From contig NZ_CP075715.1 in NCBI RefSeq assembly GCF_024584805.1, positions 6,915,526 to 6,979,525 of the forward strand: a stretch of DNA of 64,000 bases. Direction: 5' to 3'. Position 1 is the first letter of the stretch. Every line of letters starts with the position of its first letter. The DNA is from Streptomyces sp. FIT100 (lineage in GTDB: Bacteria; Actinomycetota; Actinomycetes; Streptomycetales; Streptomycetaceae). Both the position numbers and the translations under genes were made by a program. The notes beneath the pieces are model-generated. The model made no database searches and was not told the origin of the DNA. It worked only from the letters and a program-made list of their open reading frames with translations. Positions 8,698 to 16,741 of the stretch are shown here, one piece after another.

Positions 8698-9378
8698 TCA
8701 CGCCGGGTGCTGCCCGCCCGGTGAACCGGGACGCGGCCGCCGCAGTCGGCGCCACACCGCGGGCAGACCGCTCAGCAGCAGCGTGAGCGCCACCGCCGCG
8801 ACCACGCCCTCCCACGGCTCGTCGAACAGCGACCCGCCGAGGATCCCGATCAGCCCATAGGTCGCCGCCCAGGCCAGACACGCCGGCGCATCGCCCCGCG
8901 CGAACCACCCGAGCGGCATCCGCGCCAGCAGGCAGGCCAGCATCACCGGGATGCGCCCTGCGGGTGTCAGCCGGGACAGTACGAGCACGGTCGCCTTGTG
9001 CTCCTGCAGCTTGCGCTGCGCCTGCGCCAGCCGGTCCGGCGTGGCACGCTCCCGCAGCGCCGCCGGCCACCGCGACCCGTTCTTCGACGCGATCCCGCGC
9101 TGCCCGAGCCAGTACAGCGCGATGTCCCCGAGGAACGCCGCCACTGCCGACACGACGAAGACGAACACCAGCGCGAACGGCGCCGTCTGATGGAACGCCA
9201 CCACCGCCGCCGAACTCACCACCGCCCCCGTCGGGATCACCGGCACCAGCGCCCCGAGCGCCACCAGCAGAAACAGCGACGGATAGCCCACGGCCTGCTG
9301 AGTGGACTCCGGCGGCAACCGCCCCACCACGTCGCCGAGCACCGGTGCCATCGGCGCCATCAGCGTCATCGGCGTCAC
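8698..9378 (-). CDS. DedA/SNARE-associated family membrane protein
   Basis: This is a 226-residue polytopic membrane protein of the DedA family (VTT domain), proteins linked to lipid carrier recycling and membrane homeostasis. Hydrophobic segments alternate with the family-typical region FLGDIALYWLGQRG and the re-entrant SRLTPAGRIPVMLACLLA. The GTG start at 9378 is preferred because GGAGGT lies six bases upstream and the GTGA overlaps the stop of the upstream MBL gene, implying translational coupling. An ATG at 9369 is the alternative. It ends close to the tandem array at 8481-8672. Confidence 0.85.
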   Translation of the reverse strand: MTPMTLMAPMAPVLGDVVGRLPPESTQQAVGYPSLFLLVALGALVPVIPTGAVVSSAAVVAFHQTAPFALVFVFVVSAVAAFLGDIALYWLGQRGIASKNGSRWPAALRERATPDRLAQAQRKLQEHKATVLVLSRLTPAGRIPVMLACLLARMPLGWFARGDAPACLAWAATYGLIGILGGSLFDEPWEGVVAAVALTLLLSGLPAVWRRLRRPRPGSPGGQHPA

Positions 9379-10148
9379 CGGGTGACCTCCGGACGGACGC
9401 TCTCGCCGTGCCCGAGCCGGTGCACCGCCACGCTCGGCGCCAGCCGCGCCGCCTTGCGTACGAACTCGTCCCCCGGCGAGTGGAACTCGTGCGGCCTGAC
9501 CGCGTCCAGCCCGATCGGCCAGTACGTGCCGTAGTGCACAGGCACCGCCGAACGGGGCGCCAGCGCCGCGAGGGCCCGCGCCGCGCGGTCGGGGTTCAGA
9601 TGGCCGTGCCCCAGGAACGGGCCCCAGCCGCCGACCGGCAGCAGCGCCACGTCCACCGGACCCACCGCCTCCGCCATCTCGTCGAACAGCCCGGTGTCGC
9701 CCGCGAAGTACGTCCGCGCCTCGCCCCGGATCACATAGCCGAGCGCCGGCGAGCGCCGCGGCCCGATGGGCAGCCGCCGCCCGTCGTGCAGGGCCGGCAC
9801 GGCCCGCACCCGCACCTCTCCCACGGCCACCTCGTCGCCCGGCCCGACCTCCGTGATCCGCACCCCGTCGAGCCTCCGCAGGCCCGGCACCGCACGCTGC
9901 GCCCCGAGCGGCACGACCAGCAGGGTGCCGGGCGAGAGCCGGGCCAGCGAGGGCAGATGCAGATGGTCGGAGTGCAGATGCGACACGAGCACCGCCTCGG
10001 CGACCGCGGCCTCGGGCGGCGGCAGCTCGCCGCGCCGCCGGCGCAGATGGGCGAGCCTGCCCACGAACAGGGGGTCGGTCAGCACCCGGACGCCGGAGTC
10101 CACGACCGTACAGGTGGCATGACCCCACCAGGTGACCTCCACCGGCAC
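9375..10148 (-). CDS. MBL-fold metallohydrolase (UlaG-like beta-lactamase superfamily)
   Basis: The protein has 257 aa with the compact UlaG-like metallo-beta-lactamase fold. It begins VTWWGHATCTVVDSGVRVL and carries the metal motif SHLHSDHLH, a second-shell AVPALHDGRR, YFAGDTGLFDEM with the metal-bridging Asp, and a late VHYGTYWP histidine. The substrate is unknown. GTG 10148 is preceded by GGAGG about seven bases upstream. Its last codon overlaps the DedA start by four bases, so the two are an operon: a cytosolic hydrolase with a membrane protein. This is the second MBL gene within 3 kb; the two proteins differ too much to be recent duplicates. Confidence 0.87.
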   Translation of the reverse strand: MPVEVTWWGHATCTVVDSGVRVLTDPLFVGRLAHLRRRRGELPPPEAAVAEAVLVSHLHSDHLHLPSLARLSPGTLLVVPLGAQRAVPGLRRLDGVRITEVGPGDEVAVGEVRVRAVPALHDGRRLPIGPRRSPALGYVIRGEARTYFAGDTGLFDEMAEAVGPVDVALLPVGGWGPFLGHGHLNPDRAARALAALAPRSAVPVHYGTYWPIGLDAVRPHEFHSPGDEFVRKAARLAPSVAVHRLGHGESVRPEVTR

Positions 10149-10299
10149 GCCCCGCCTCCTCGCTCCCGGCTCGTCCGGTACTCCCGGCTCTCCCGCGGTG
10201 CTCCCGGAACGAGCCTACGCCGCACGCCTGTCCCGCCCGGACGCACGGGGAGTAGGGTCGGCGGCACCGCAGGCGAGGGCACGAGGGGACGGGGCGGCC

Positions 10300-10704
10300 G
10301 TGGACGACGTACGAGTGGCGGCGATCGCCAGCCTGACCCCGCTGGAGGAGCTCGACAGCGACCCCTTCCTGGTCGACACCCGCAGCCAGCACGCCATGTG
10401 CGCCCGCTGGGCCGCCGACAAGGGCTACGCCGTCACCCGCGAGCTGCTGTTCTACGGGCTGCGGCCCGACCACTGCGTGCTGTGGGCCGATGTCGAGGCC
10501 GGTCTCGTCGATCTCTTCGTCGCCCCCAACGAGCGCGTCCTCGCCCGTGCGCTGACCTCCGTCGCGGAGTTCGCGGCGGAGTGCGAGCGGCGCGGCGTAC
10601 GGCTGGAGACGGCCGGGCTCGACGAACCCGTGTACGACGCGGCGGCGAAGGCGAGCGTGCACCGCAGGCTCTCCATGCCGACCGCCGGATACGACGGCTG
10701 CTGA
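10300..10704 (+). CDS. Conserved hypothetical protein (134 aa)
   Basis: I do not recognise a characterised family. The protein begins with GTG 10300 (MDDVRVAAIASL after initiator conversion) and reads through a compact alpha/beta sequence with SQHAMCARWAADKGY and LVDLFVAPNERVLARAL. It has no signal peptide or membrane segment. The start is chosen because the conserved-looking sequence begins there and codons upstream are unconvincing; the purine-rich GAGGGG lies rather far upstream. It is divergent from the MBL/DedA pair across about 150 bases. TAGGGT near 10252 might be a -10 element. Confidence 0.6.
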   Translation: MDDVRVAAIASLTPLEELDSDPFLVDTRSQHAMCARWAADKGYAVTRELLFYGLRPDHCVLWADVEAGLVDLFVAPNERVLARALTSVAEFAAECERRGVRLETAGLDEPVYDAAAKASVHRRLSMPTAGYDGC

Positions 10705-10914
10705 GCCCCACGAGCCGCCCCCACGAGCCGCGCCACGAACGTGCCCGCATGGCCCGCCCCCACGCCCCCCGAGCCCGCCCAGCAGTCTGCCCCGTGGGCC
10801 GCGCCGGGGCCGCTCGCGGCCTCCGCCCGGGTGAACGGGGACACTCCCCGGATTTGTGCCACGCTGGACGGTGAGCGAAGCACGGGGGCCGGGGGCGAGA
10901 GGCAGTGACACGGC

Positions 10915-13128
10915 GTGGGCGAACGGCGTTGGCGGACCGCTGGCGGCGCCCTGCTGCGCGTGATCGTCGTATGGGCGGTGTCCACGCTCACGATGCTCGC
11001 GCTCGCCGCGGTCCTCCCCGACTTCAAGCTCCAGTCCCCGGGCGGGGACAGCATCACCAGGGCGGCGCTCACGGCGGCCTGGGGCGCGGGCGTGTTCGGT
11101 CTGCTCAGCGCACTGGTGTGGCCCGTCCTCGTCCGTGCGCTCCTCCTCGTCTCGGCCCTGGTGCTGGGACTGCTGGTGTTCTTCCTGAACGGCTCGCTGC
11201 TGCTCATCGCCCTCTGGCTGGTCCCCGACGGGAGCGCCGCCGTGGCCCCGGAGACGGCCGTGGTCGTCGCGGCCGTCATGTCCGCCGTCGCCTCCGCCAC
11301 CTCCACCGCGCTCGCCGTCCGCGACGACAACGCCTACCGGCGCCGCCTCTCCCGCCTCGCCGACCGGCGCCGCCGCCGGCGCGGCGAACGGATCGGGGGC
11401 AGCGCCCCGCCCGGCACGGTCTTCCTCCAGCTCGACGGCGTCGGGCACGCCGTGCTCGTACGGGCCGTCGAGGACGGGCTGATGCCGACCGTCGCGTGCT
11501 GGCTGGACGCGTCCCACCGGCTCACCCGCTGGCGCACCGACTGGTCCAGCCAGACCGGCGCGAGCCAGCTGGGCATCCTGCACGGCTCGAACCACGACGT
11601 CCCGGGCTTCCGCTGGTACGAGAAGGACACCGGCCGGATCATGGTCAGCAACCGCCCGGCCAGCGCCGCCGAGCTCCAGCGGCGGGCCGTCGAGCGCACC
11701 CGTGACGCCGGGCTGCTGAGCCTCGACGGTGCCAGCCGCGGCAACCTCTTCAGCGGCGGGGCCGACCAGCTCGCCCTCGTCCTCTCCGTGGCCGCCCGCC
11801 GCGGCCGCGCCAACCGCTCCCGGGCCGGCTACTTCGCCTACTTCTCCGACCCCGCCAACTCCGTGCGCACCGCCGTCTCCTTCGTCGCCGAAGTGGCCCG
11901 CGAGCTCGGCCAGTCCGTCCGCTCCCGGCTCAGGGGCGACCGGCCGCGCACCGGCCGCGGCGGCCTCTACCCGTTCATCCGCGCCTTCGCGACCGTCGTC
12001 GAACGGGATGTGGTGGTCACCGCCGTGATGGGGGACATGCTCGCCGGGCGCACCGCCGTCTACGCGGACCTCGTCGCGTACGACGAGGTCGCCCACCACT
12101 CCGGACCCCACAGCCGCGACGCGGCGAAGGTGCTGGAGCGTATCGACCGGGCCGTCGCGCTGATCGCCAAGGTCGCCGAGCACGCCCCGCGCAGCTACCG
12201 GATCGTGCTCCTCTCCGACCACGGACAGAGCCCCGGCGAGACCTTCGCGGGCACGTACGGGCTGACGCTGAGGGACCTCGTACGCGCCGGCTGCGGGCTT
12301 CCGGTGTCGCGCCGCGCCGGGCGCACCAGGAGCGGCGCGGAGGCCCGCGACGCCGCACGCGACGCGCTGCGCAGCGCGCTGCACCGGCCGGTCGGGGACG
12401 AGGACGCGGCGGAGCGCCCGGCCGGCGGCTCCGATCCGGTCGTCCTCGCCTCCGGCAACCTGGGGCTGATCTCCTTCCCCGAGCTGCCGGGGCGGCTCAG
12501 CCGGGAGCAGATCGACCGCCGTCACCCCGCCTTGCTGCACACGCTCGCCGGCCATCCCGGCATCGGCTTCCTGCTGGTCCGCAGCGAGCGGCACGGGTCG
12601 GTGCTGCTCGCCAGGGACGGGGCCGCGGGCATCGTGGAACTGCCCCTGGCCGCGCTCGACGGCACCGGGCCGCTGGCCGCCTTCGGACCCGGGGCGGCGG
12701 ACGCCGTGCGGCGCACCGACTCCTTCCCGCACGTCGCGGACATCATGGTCAACTCGATGTACGACCCGGTGAGCGGCCGGGTGCACGCCTTCGAGGAGCA
12801 GATCGGCTCGCACGGCGGACTCGGCGGCGAGCAGTCGTACCCGTTCCTGCTGGCGCCGCGCGAGCTCTCCGATCCCGTCGCGGACGGCGGTGAGCTCGCG
12901 GGCGCCGAGCAGGTGCACGAGGTGCTGCGGCGCTGGCTCGGCGAGGCCCCGGGCGACGCACACGCACCTCAGGTGCCGCTCGGCGCCGAGCACGCTCCGC
13001 AGGCGCCGCCCGGCGCGGTGCACGGTTCCCGGACGCCGCCCGGCGCCGCGGAGGATCCGCGGCCGGCGGCCCCGGCGGGCGAAGCATTTCCCGCCTCCCG
13101 CCGGGCCGGGCAGGACAAAAACGAGTGA
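10915..13128 (+). CDS. Membrane-anchored 'phage holin family' / alkaline phosphatase-superfamily fusion
   Basis: The 737 aa comprise an N-terminal membrane domain with about four hydrophobic helices (residues ~10-125, resembling the phage holin 4/PspC-like family name used in databases). A basic linker RRRRRRGER follows, then an alkaline-phosphatase/type I phosphodiesterase-like domain. That domain includes VFLQLDGVGHAVL at the first metal-site position, the DxxxHxxG-like YDEVAHHSGPHS, and VLLSDHGQSPGETF. The C-terminal 60 residues are a proline/alanine repeat (APQVPLGAEHAPQAPPGA). It is probably a cytoplasmic-face phosphodiesterase tethered to the membrane, or an extracellular one, depending on topology. 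The GTG start is at 10915. No prophage genes surround it, so the holin name does not indicate a phage. Confidence 0.75.
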   Translation: MGERRWRTAGGALLRVIVVWAVSTLTMLALAAVLPDFKLQSPGGDSITRAALTAAWGAGVFGLLSALVWPVLVRALLLVSALVLGLLVFFLNGSLLLIALWLVPDGSAAVAPETAVVVAAVMSAVASATSTALAVRDDNAYRRRLSRLADRRRRRRGERIGGSAPPGTVFLQLDGVGHAVLVRAVEDGLMPTVACWLDASHRLTRWRTDWSSQTGASQLGILHGSNHDVPGFRWYEKDTGRIMVSNRPASAAELQRRAVERTRDAGLLSLDGASRGNLFSGGADQLALVLSVAARRGRANRSRAGYFAYFSDPANSVRTAVSFVAEVARELGQSVRSRLRGDRPRTGRGGLYPFIRAFATVVERDVVVTAVMGDMLAGRTAVYADLVAYDEVAHHSGPHSRDAAKVLERIDRAVALIAKVAEHAPRSYRIVLLSDHGQSPGETFAGTYGLTLRDLVRAGCGLPVSRRAGRTRSGAEARDAARDALRSALHRPVGDEDAAERPAGGSDPVVLASGNLGLISFPELPGRLSREQIDRRHPALLHTLAGHPGIGFLLVRSERHGSVLLARDGAAGIVELPLAALDGTGPLAAFGPGAADAVRRTDSFPHVADIMVNSMYDPVSGRVHAFEEQIGSHGGLGGEQSYPFLLAPRELSDPVADGGELAGAEQVHEVLRRWLGEAPGDAHAPQVPLGAEHAPQAPPGAVHGSRTPPGAAEDPRPAAPAGEAFPASRRAGQDKNE

Positions 13129-13194
13129 TTTGGTGCAGCGTGCGACGTCGCCCGATCATGTTCGGGTTTGCACGGAGAAAGGCGCACCACCTTC

Positions 13195-14571
13195 ATGACC
13201 ATCACAGTTCCCCCCAGGGACACGATCAACGACACGATCGCAACGGTTCCAGAGGGGCAGAGCAAACACGCGCGGCGGTTCGGGCTCCCCGTCGCCACCG
13301 CTCTGGTCATGGGCAACATCATCGGCGGCGGCATCTTCCTGCTGCCCGCGTCCGTCGCCCCCTTCGGCACGATCAGCCTCGTCGCCTTCGCGGTCCTGAC
13401 CGTCGGCGCGATCGCGCTCGCCCTCGTCTTCGGCCGGCTCGCCGAGCGCCATCCGCGCACCGGCGGCCCGTACGTCTACGCCCGCGAGGCCTTCGGCGAC
13501 TTCGCGGGCTTCCTCGCGGCCTGGTCGTACTGGATCACCGCCTGGGTGTCGAACGCCGCGCTGGCCGTCGCCGCCGTCGGCTACCTCGACGTCCTCGTCC
13601 CGCTCCACGACTCCAAGCCCGCGACCATCGGGGCGGCCCTGCTGCTCCAGTGGCTGCCCGCCCTCGCCAACCTCGCGGGCACGCGGTACGTGGGCGCCGT
13701 CCAGCTCGTCGCGACCGTCATGAAGTTCGTGCCGCTGCTGCTCGTCGCCGTCGGCGGGCTCTTCTTCTTCGACGCCGACGACCTCGGCCCGTTCGAGGCG
13801 AGCGGCACCGGCACCGTCGGCGCGCTCTCCGCGTCCGCCGCGATCCTGCTCTTCAGCTACCTCGGCGTGGAGTCCGCCGCGGTCAGCGCGGGCGAGGTGC
13901 GCGACCCGCAGCGCAACGTCGGACGCGCCACCATCCTCGGCACCGCCGGCGCCGCGGTGATCTATCTGCTGGGCACCCTCGCCGTCTTCGGGCTCGTCTC
14001 GCACGACCGGCTGGGCGAGTCCACCGCGCCGTTCTCCGACGCCGTCAACGCGATGTTCGGCGGGGCCTGGGGCGGTACGGCCGTGGCCTGCATGGCGCTC
14101 GTCTCGATGGTCGGCGCGCTCAACGGATGGACGCTGCTGAGCGCCCAGACGCCGTACGCCGCCGCCAAGGACGGCCTGTTCCCCGCGGCCTTCGCGCGCA
14201 AGCGGCGCGGCGTGCCGACCGTCGGCGTCCTCGTGACCGTCGTGCTCGCCTCGCTGCTGACCGTCTACAACTACACCGTCGGCTCGGAAGGCGTGTTCGA
14301 GGTCCTCGTCCTCGTCACCACCTTCACGGCGACGGTGCCCTACCTGCTGTCCACCGCCGCACAGATCCACTACCTGGCCTCCGGGCAGGCACACCGTGTC
14401 AACCGGGCCCGGCTCGTCCGCGACGGCGTGCTGGCGGCGGTCGCCGCCGGTTTCTCGCTGTGGCTGGTCGCGGGGTCGGGCTACGCGGCGGTCTACCAGG
14501 GCGTGCTGTTCCTGTTCGCCGGCGTGCTCGTGTACGCGTGGATGTCGGCGCGCAAGGCGAACGCGGCGTAA
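13195..14571 (+). CDS. APC-family amino acid/polyamine permease
   Basis: This is a 458-residue transporter with about twelve hydrophobic segments. The first transmembrane helix carries the APC-superfamily unwound motif in NIIGGGIFLLPAS, and TGGPYVYAREAFGDFAGF is the conserved loop after helix 2. It resembles arginine/agmatine or basic amino acid antiporters of the AdiC/YjeM branch. The substrate is not predictable. ATG 13195 is used; a TTG at 13168 is in frame, but the homologous part starts after ATG. The ribosome site (GAGAAAGG) is about 12 bases away. A hairpin at 14587-14609 may end the transcript. Confidence 0.87.
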   Translation: MTITVPPRDTINDTIATVPEGQSKHARRFGLPVATALVMGNIIGGGIFLLPASVAPFGTISLVAFAVLTVGAIALALVFGRLAERHPRTGGPYVYAREAFGDFAGFLAAWSYWITAWVSNAALAVAAVGYLDVLVPLHDSKPATIGAALLLQWLPALANLAGTRYVGAVQLVATVMKFVPLLLVAVGGLFFFDADDLGPFEASGTGTVGALSASAAILLFSYLGVESAAVSAGEVRDPQRNVGRATILGTAGAAVIYLLGTLAVFGLVSHDRLGESTAPFSDAVNAMFGGAWGGTAVACMALVSMVGALNGWTLLSAQTPYAAAKDGLFPAAFARKRRGVPTVGVLVTVVLASLLTVYNYTVGSEGVFEVLVLVTTFTATVPYLLSTAAQIHYLASGQAHRVNRARLVRDGVLAAVAAGFSLWLVAGSGYAAVYQGVLFLFAGVLVYAWMSARKANAA

Positions 14572-14586
14572 CGGCGTAACCGCGTA

Positions 14587-14609
14587 GGCCGGAAGGGGGT
14601 TTCCCGGCC
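14587..14609 (+). terminator. Possible terminator hairpin after the permease gene
   Basis: GGCCGGAA (14587-14594) pairs with TTCCCGGCC (14601-14609) with one bulged C and a G-rich 6-base loop. There is no U tract, as is usual in Streptomyces. Confidence 0.4.
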
Positions 14610-14670
14610 CGGCGGCGGCGCGCCTGGGCGGCGGGCGGGGCACATGTGGCATGTGCAGGAGGTGTTCCCC

Positions 14671-15006
14671 GTGAACCGTTCCGCGCGCCGCGCCGCCGTT
14701 CGTGCCGCGCTCGTCGTACTGCTGGCGCTCGCCGCCCTGTTCGTGGCGCAGGCGGGCGCCGCCGGAACCGTACCCTCGCAGGCCGCGGAGAGCCGGCCCG
14801 CGGGCTCCTCCACGCCGGAGCAGGAGGTGGCCGGGACGGAGCAGCCGGCGCCGCCGTCCCGGGCGCAGCGCCGCATCGGGCCACCGGCCCCCGACCACCG
14901 GGCGGAGACCCCCGCGCCCGGCGCGGCAGGCCCGTGCGCGGCCACCGGGCCGGTGCTGCGGCGGCCCTCGGCGCACCCGCTGAGGTCCGTGGTCCTGCGC
15001 TGCTGA
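14671..15006 (+). CDS. Small exported or membrane-anchored hypothetical protein
   Basis: The 111-residue product begins at GTG 14671, with GGAGGT seven bases upstream deciding the start. It opens with basic residues (NRSARRAAVR) and a 21-residue hydrophobic helix ending in AQAGAA, a plausible signal peptide or membrane anchor. The rest is proline/alanine/glutamate-rich and low complexity, so it is probably disordered outside the cell. It has two cysteines, one near the end (RSVVLRC). I recognise no family. It precedes another tiny gene by 54 bases. Confidence 0.5.
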   Translation: MNRSARRAAVRAALVVLLALAALFVAQAGAAGTVPSQAAESRPAGSSTPEQEVAGTEQPAPPSRAQRRIGPPAPDHRAETPAPGAAGPCAATGPVLRRPSAHPLRSVVLRC

Positions 15007-15060
15007 GGGCGACACCGCTCCGACGGTCCGTCACCCCTCATCACCCGTAAGGACACAGTC

Positions 15061-15240
15061 ATGGCCATCGACCCCATTGCCGCAGTGAACGCCATCATCC
15101 GCGCCGAGGCCGCCCGTACGGGCCCGTCGGCCGAGCAGCCGGACGCCCGGTCCAGGTCCGCGGCACCGGAACCCGAACCTGAACCGGCGCCGCAGGCCGG
15201 CAGGAAAGGCCGAGCCCCGGAGACCGGGCCCGCCCGCTGA
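15061..15240 (+). CDS. Small hypothetical protein (59 aa)
   Basis: The reading frame runs from ATG 15061, with AAGGA about eight bases upstream, to TGA 15238-15240. It begins MAIDPIAAVNAIIRAEAAR and continues into a charged, proline-rich tail (EPEPEPAPQAGRKGR). No domain is recognised. Three points support a real gene: the ribosome site, the helix-like conserved-looking N-terminus, and a very strong hairpin immediately downstream (15246-15287). Confidence 0.5.
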   Translation: MAIDPIAAVNAIIRAEAARTGPSAEQPDARSRSAAPEPEPEPAPQAGRKGRAPETGPAR

Positions 15241-15245
15241 ACCGC

Positions 15246-15287
15246 GGCCGGATCCGGTGCGGCCGGCCCGCCGCACCGGATCCGGCC
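15246..15287 (+). terminator. Strong hairpin terminator
   Basis: A perfect 18-bp inverted repeat, GGCCGGATCCGGTGCGGC at 15246-15263 and its complement at 15270-15287, encloses a 6-base loop. It starts five bases after the stop codon of the 59-residue gene and lacks a U tract. Confidence 0.75.
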
Positions 15288-15288
15288 C

Positions 15289-15313
15289 GATCCGAACGAC
15301 AGCCCTGGCTCTG
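15289..15313. repeat. Solo right end of a dispersed element
   Basis: GATCCGAACGACAGCCCTGG followed by CTCTG closely matches the right end and flank of the element copy ending at 17845 (GATCCAAACGACGGGGCCCA..., then GGCTCTG). No left end lies nearby, so it looks like a relic. Confidence 0.5.
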
Positions 15314-15403
15314 CCACGTGTCGGGCGCGACAGTGGTCATACGGAAGCCGTAACGTCGCCCGCAGAAAATCAGGCAATCCGGAATCCGGAGGGAGCCCTG
15401 CTC

Positions 15404-15709
15404 ATGCCCACAGAGCCGCTGTCGCAGAAGGAGATCGAGGACCGGCTGCGCGAGCTGCCCGGCTGGTCCCAGGAGGGCGACCGGATCGCCCGCACGTACC
15501 GACTCGGCACCCACTTCGCCGCGACCGCGCTCGTCGTCCATGTGGCGCACATCCAGGACGAGCTCGACCACCACTCCGACCTCACCCTCGGCTACCACAC
15601 GGTCAACCTCACCGTGAACACCCACGACGCCGGCGGTGCCATCACCGACCGCGACTTCGAGCTCGCGCGCCGCGTGGAATCCGTCGCCCCGAGCCACGGC
15701 GCGAGCTGA
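15404..15709 (+). CDS. 4a-hydroxytetrahydrobiopterin dehydratase (PCD/DCoH)
   Basis: This 101-residue pterin-4a-carbinolamine dehydratase removes water from 4a-hydroxytetrahydrobiopterin, recycling the cofactor of aromatic amino acid hydroxylases. The family signature is complete: ELDHHSDLTLGYHTVNLTV carries the paired active-site histidines and Tyr, followed by NTHDAGGAITDRD with the third His and Asp. ATG 15404 lies eight bases after GGAGGGAG. The next gene starts two bases after its stop, so both are probably cotranscribed. No aromatic hydroxylase gene is in this window. Confidence 0.92.
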   Translation: MPTEPLSQKEIEDRLRELPGWSQEGDRIARTYRLGTHFAATALVVHVAHIQDELDHHSDLTLGYHTVNLTVNTHDAGGAITDRDFELARRVESVAPSHGAS

Positions 15710-15711
15710 CC

Positions 15712-16554
15712 GTGCTGCACGACGACGAGTCCCTGGAGACGCTGGACGAGAAAGGCACCGCCGCGGGGGCCGGCGGCGGCGCGGCAGCCGCCACGGCCGG
15801 CCCCGGCCGGGACACGCTGCTCGACTACGACCTGGAGGCCGCGCTCTACGACGCCTCGCGCGGCGGCGTGCCCCGTGCGGCCGCGGCCGCCGTGGCCGTG
15901 CTCTCGCTGGTCCCGGCCGAGGCCCGCGCGCTCCTCGACATCGGCTGCGGCACCGGCCTCGTCACCGAGCGGCTCGCCCGGCCCGGACTGCGCGTGCTCG
16001 GCGCCGACACGGCGCCGGGCATGACCCGTATCGCCGCCGCCCGGGTCGGCGCCGTGGTCCTCGCCGACGTCCGGCGGCTGCCGCTGCCCGACGCCTGCGT
16101 GGACGCGGTCAGCGCGGTGTGGCTGCTGCATCTCGTACGGGACGCCCGCGCCATCGTCGCCGAGGCGGCGCGGGTGCTGCGTCCCGGCGGGGTGTTCGTC
16201 ACCACCGTCGACAAGGACGCCGGGCACGACGTGGGCAGCGACATCGACGCCGTCCTCGCGCCCTACCGCTCGACGGAGGCGTACGACCGCGCGGAGCGCA
16301 TCGAGGCGTTCGGCGCGGTGCACGGCCTCTCCCCGGCCGGGGAGACGCACTTCACCGGCCACGGCCAGGGCCGCTCGCCGCGCCGCGCCGCGCAGGCGCT
16401 GCTGCGCGGCGACTACGCGCGCCGCCTGACGGCCCGCGGCGCGGTCGCCGAGAAGCTCGCCGCGGAGCTGCGCGGCCTGCCGGACCCGGACGACCCCCGC
16501 CCCGAGCCGCGCTACCGGCTGCTCGCACTGCGCAGATCCCCAGGGCACGGGTGA
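15712..16554 (+). CDS. Class I SAM-dependent methyltransferase
   Basis: The 280-residue protein has methyltransferase motif I ALLDIGCGTGLVTERLA, then VLGADTAPGMTRIAA, and VDAVSAVWLLHLVRDARAI as the motif for the methyltransferase type 11 group. An alanine/glycine-rich N-terminal stretch (residues ~10-30) precedes the domain. GTG 15712 is two bases after the stop of the pterin dehydratase gene, indicating coupling. The ribosome site would be inside the upstream gene and is weak. The substrate is unknown; the link with pterin metabolism is only positional. Confidence 0.82.
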   Translation: MLHDDESLETLDEKGTAAGAGGGAAAATAGPGRDTLLDYDLEAALYDASRGGVPRAAAAAVAVLSLVPAEARALLDIGCGTGLVTERLARPGLRVLGADTAPGMTRIAAARVGAVVLADVRRLPLPDACVDAVSAVWLLHLVRDARAIVAEAARVLRPGGVFVTTVDKDAGHDVGSDIDAVLAPYRSTEAYDRAERIEAFGAVHGLSPAGETHFTGHGQGRSPRRAAQALLRGDYARRLTARGAVAEKLAAELRGLPDPDDPRPEPRYRLLALRRSPGHG

Positions 16555-16741
16555 GGGGGCGTCACCCGTCCCCGGGCGCTGCGGCGTCCATCGCGACGCG
16601 CCGCGAAGTGCCCCACGCCCGGCCGGGCGCGGGAGCGCCGGGGCCCGGGCTCCGGCGCCGACCCCTTCCCGGTGCCGCGGCCGTTTTGCCGGAACCGCAA
16701 CACGGCTCGCCAGGACCGGCCGCCGCGGGCACCCTGACGCC

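Noticed and set aside
9379-13023. Very long minus-strand open frame opposite the holin/phosphatase gene
   Set aside because: It is the complement of clearly coding plus-strand genes, and only its last part (8698-9378) matches a real protein, DedA.
10915-13128. Prophage indicated by a holin
   Set aside because: The name rests on a membrane-domain family. No other phage genes, integrase or attachment sites are near.
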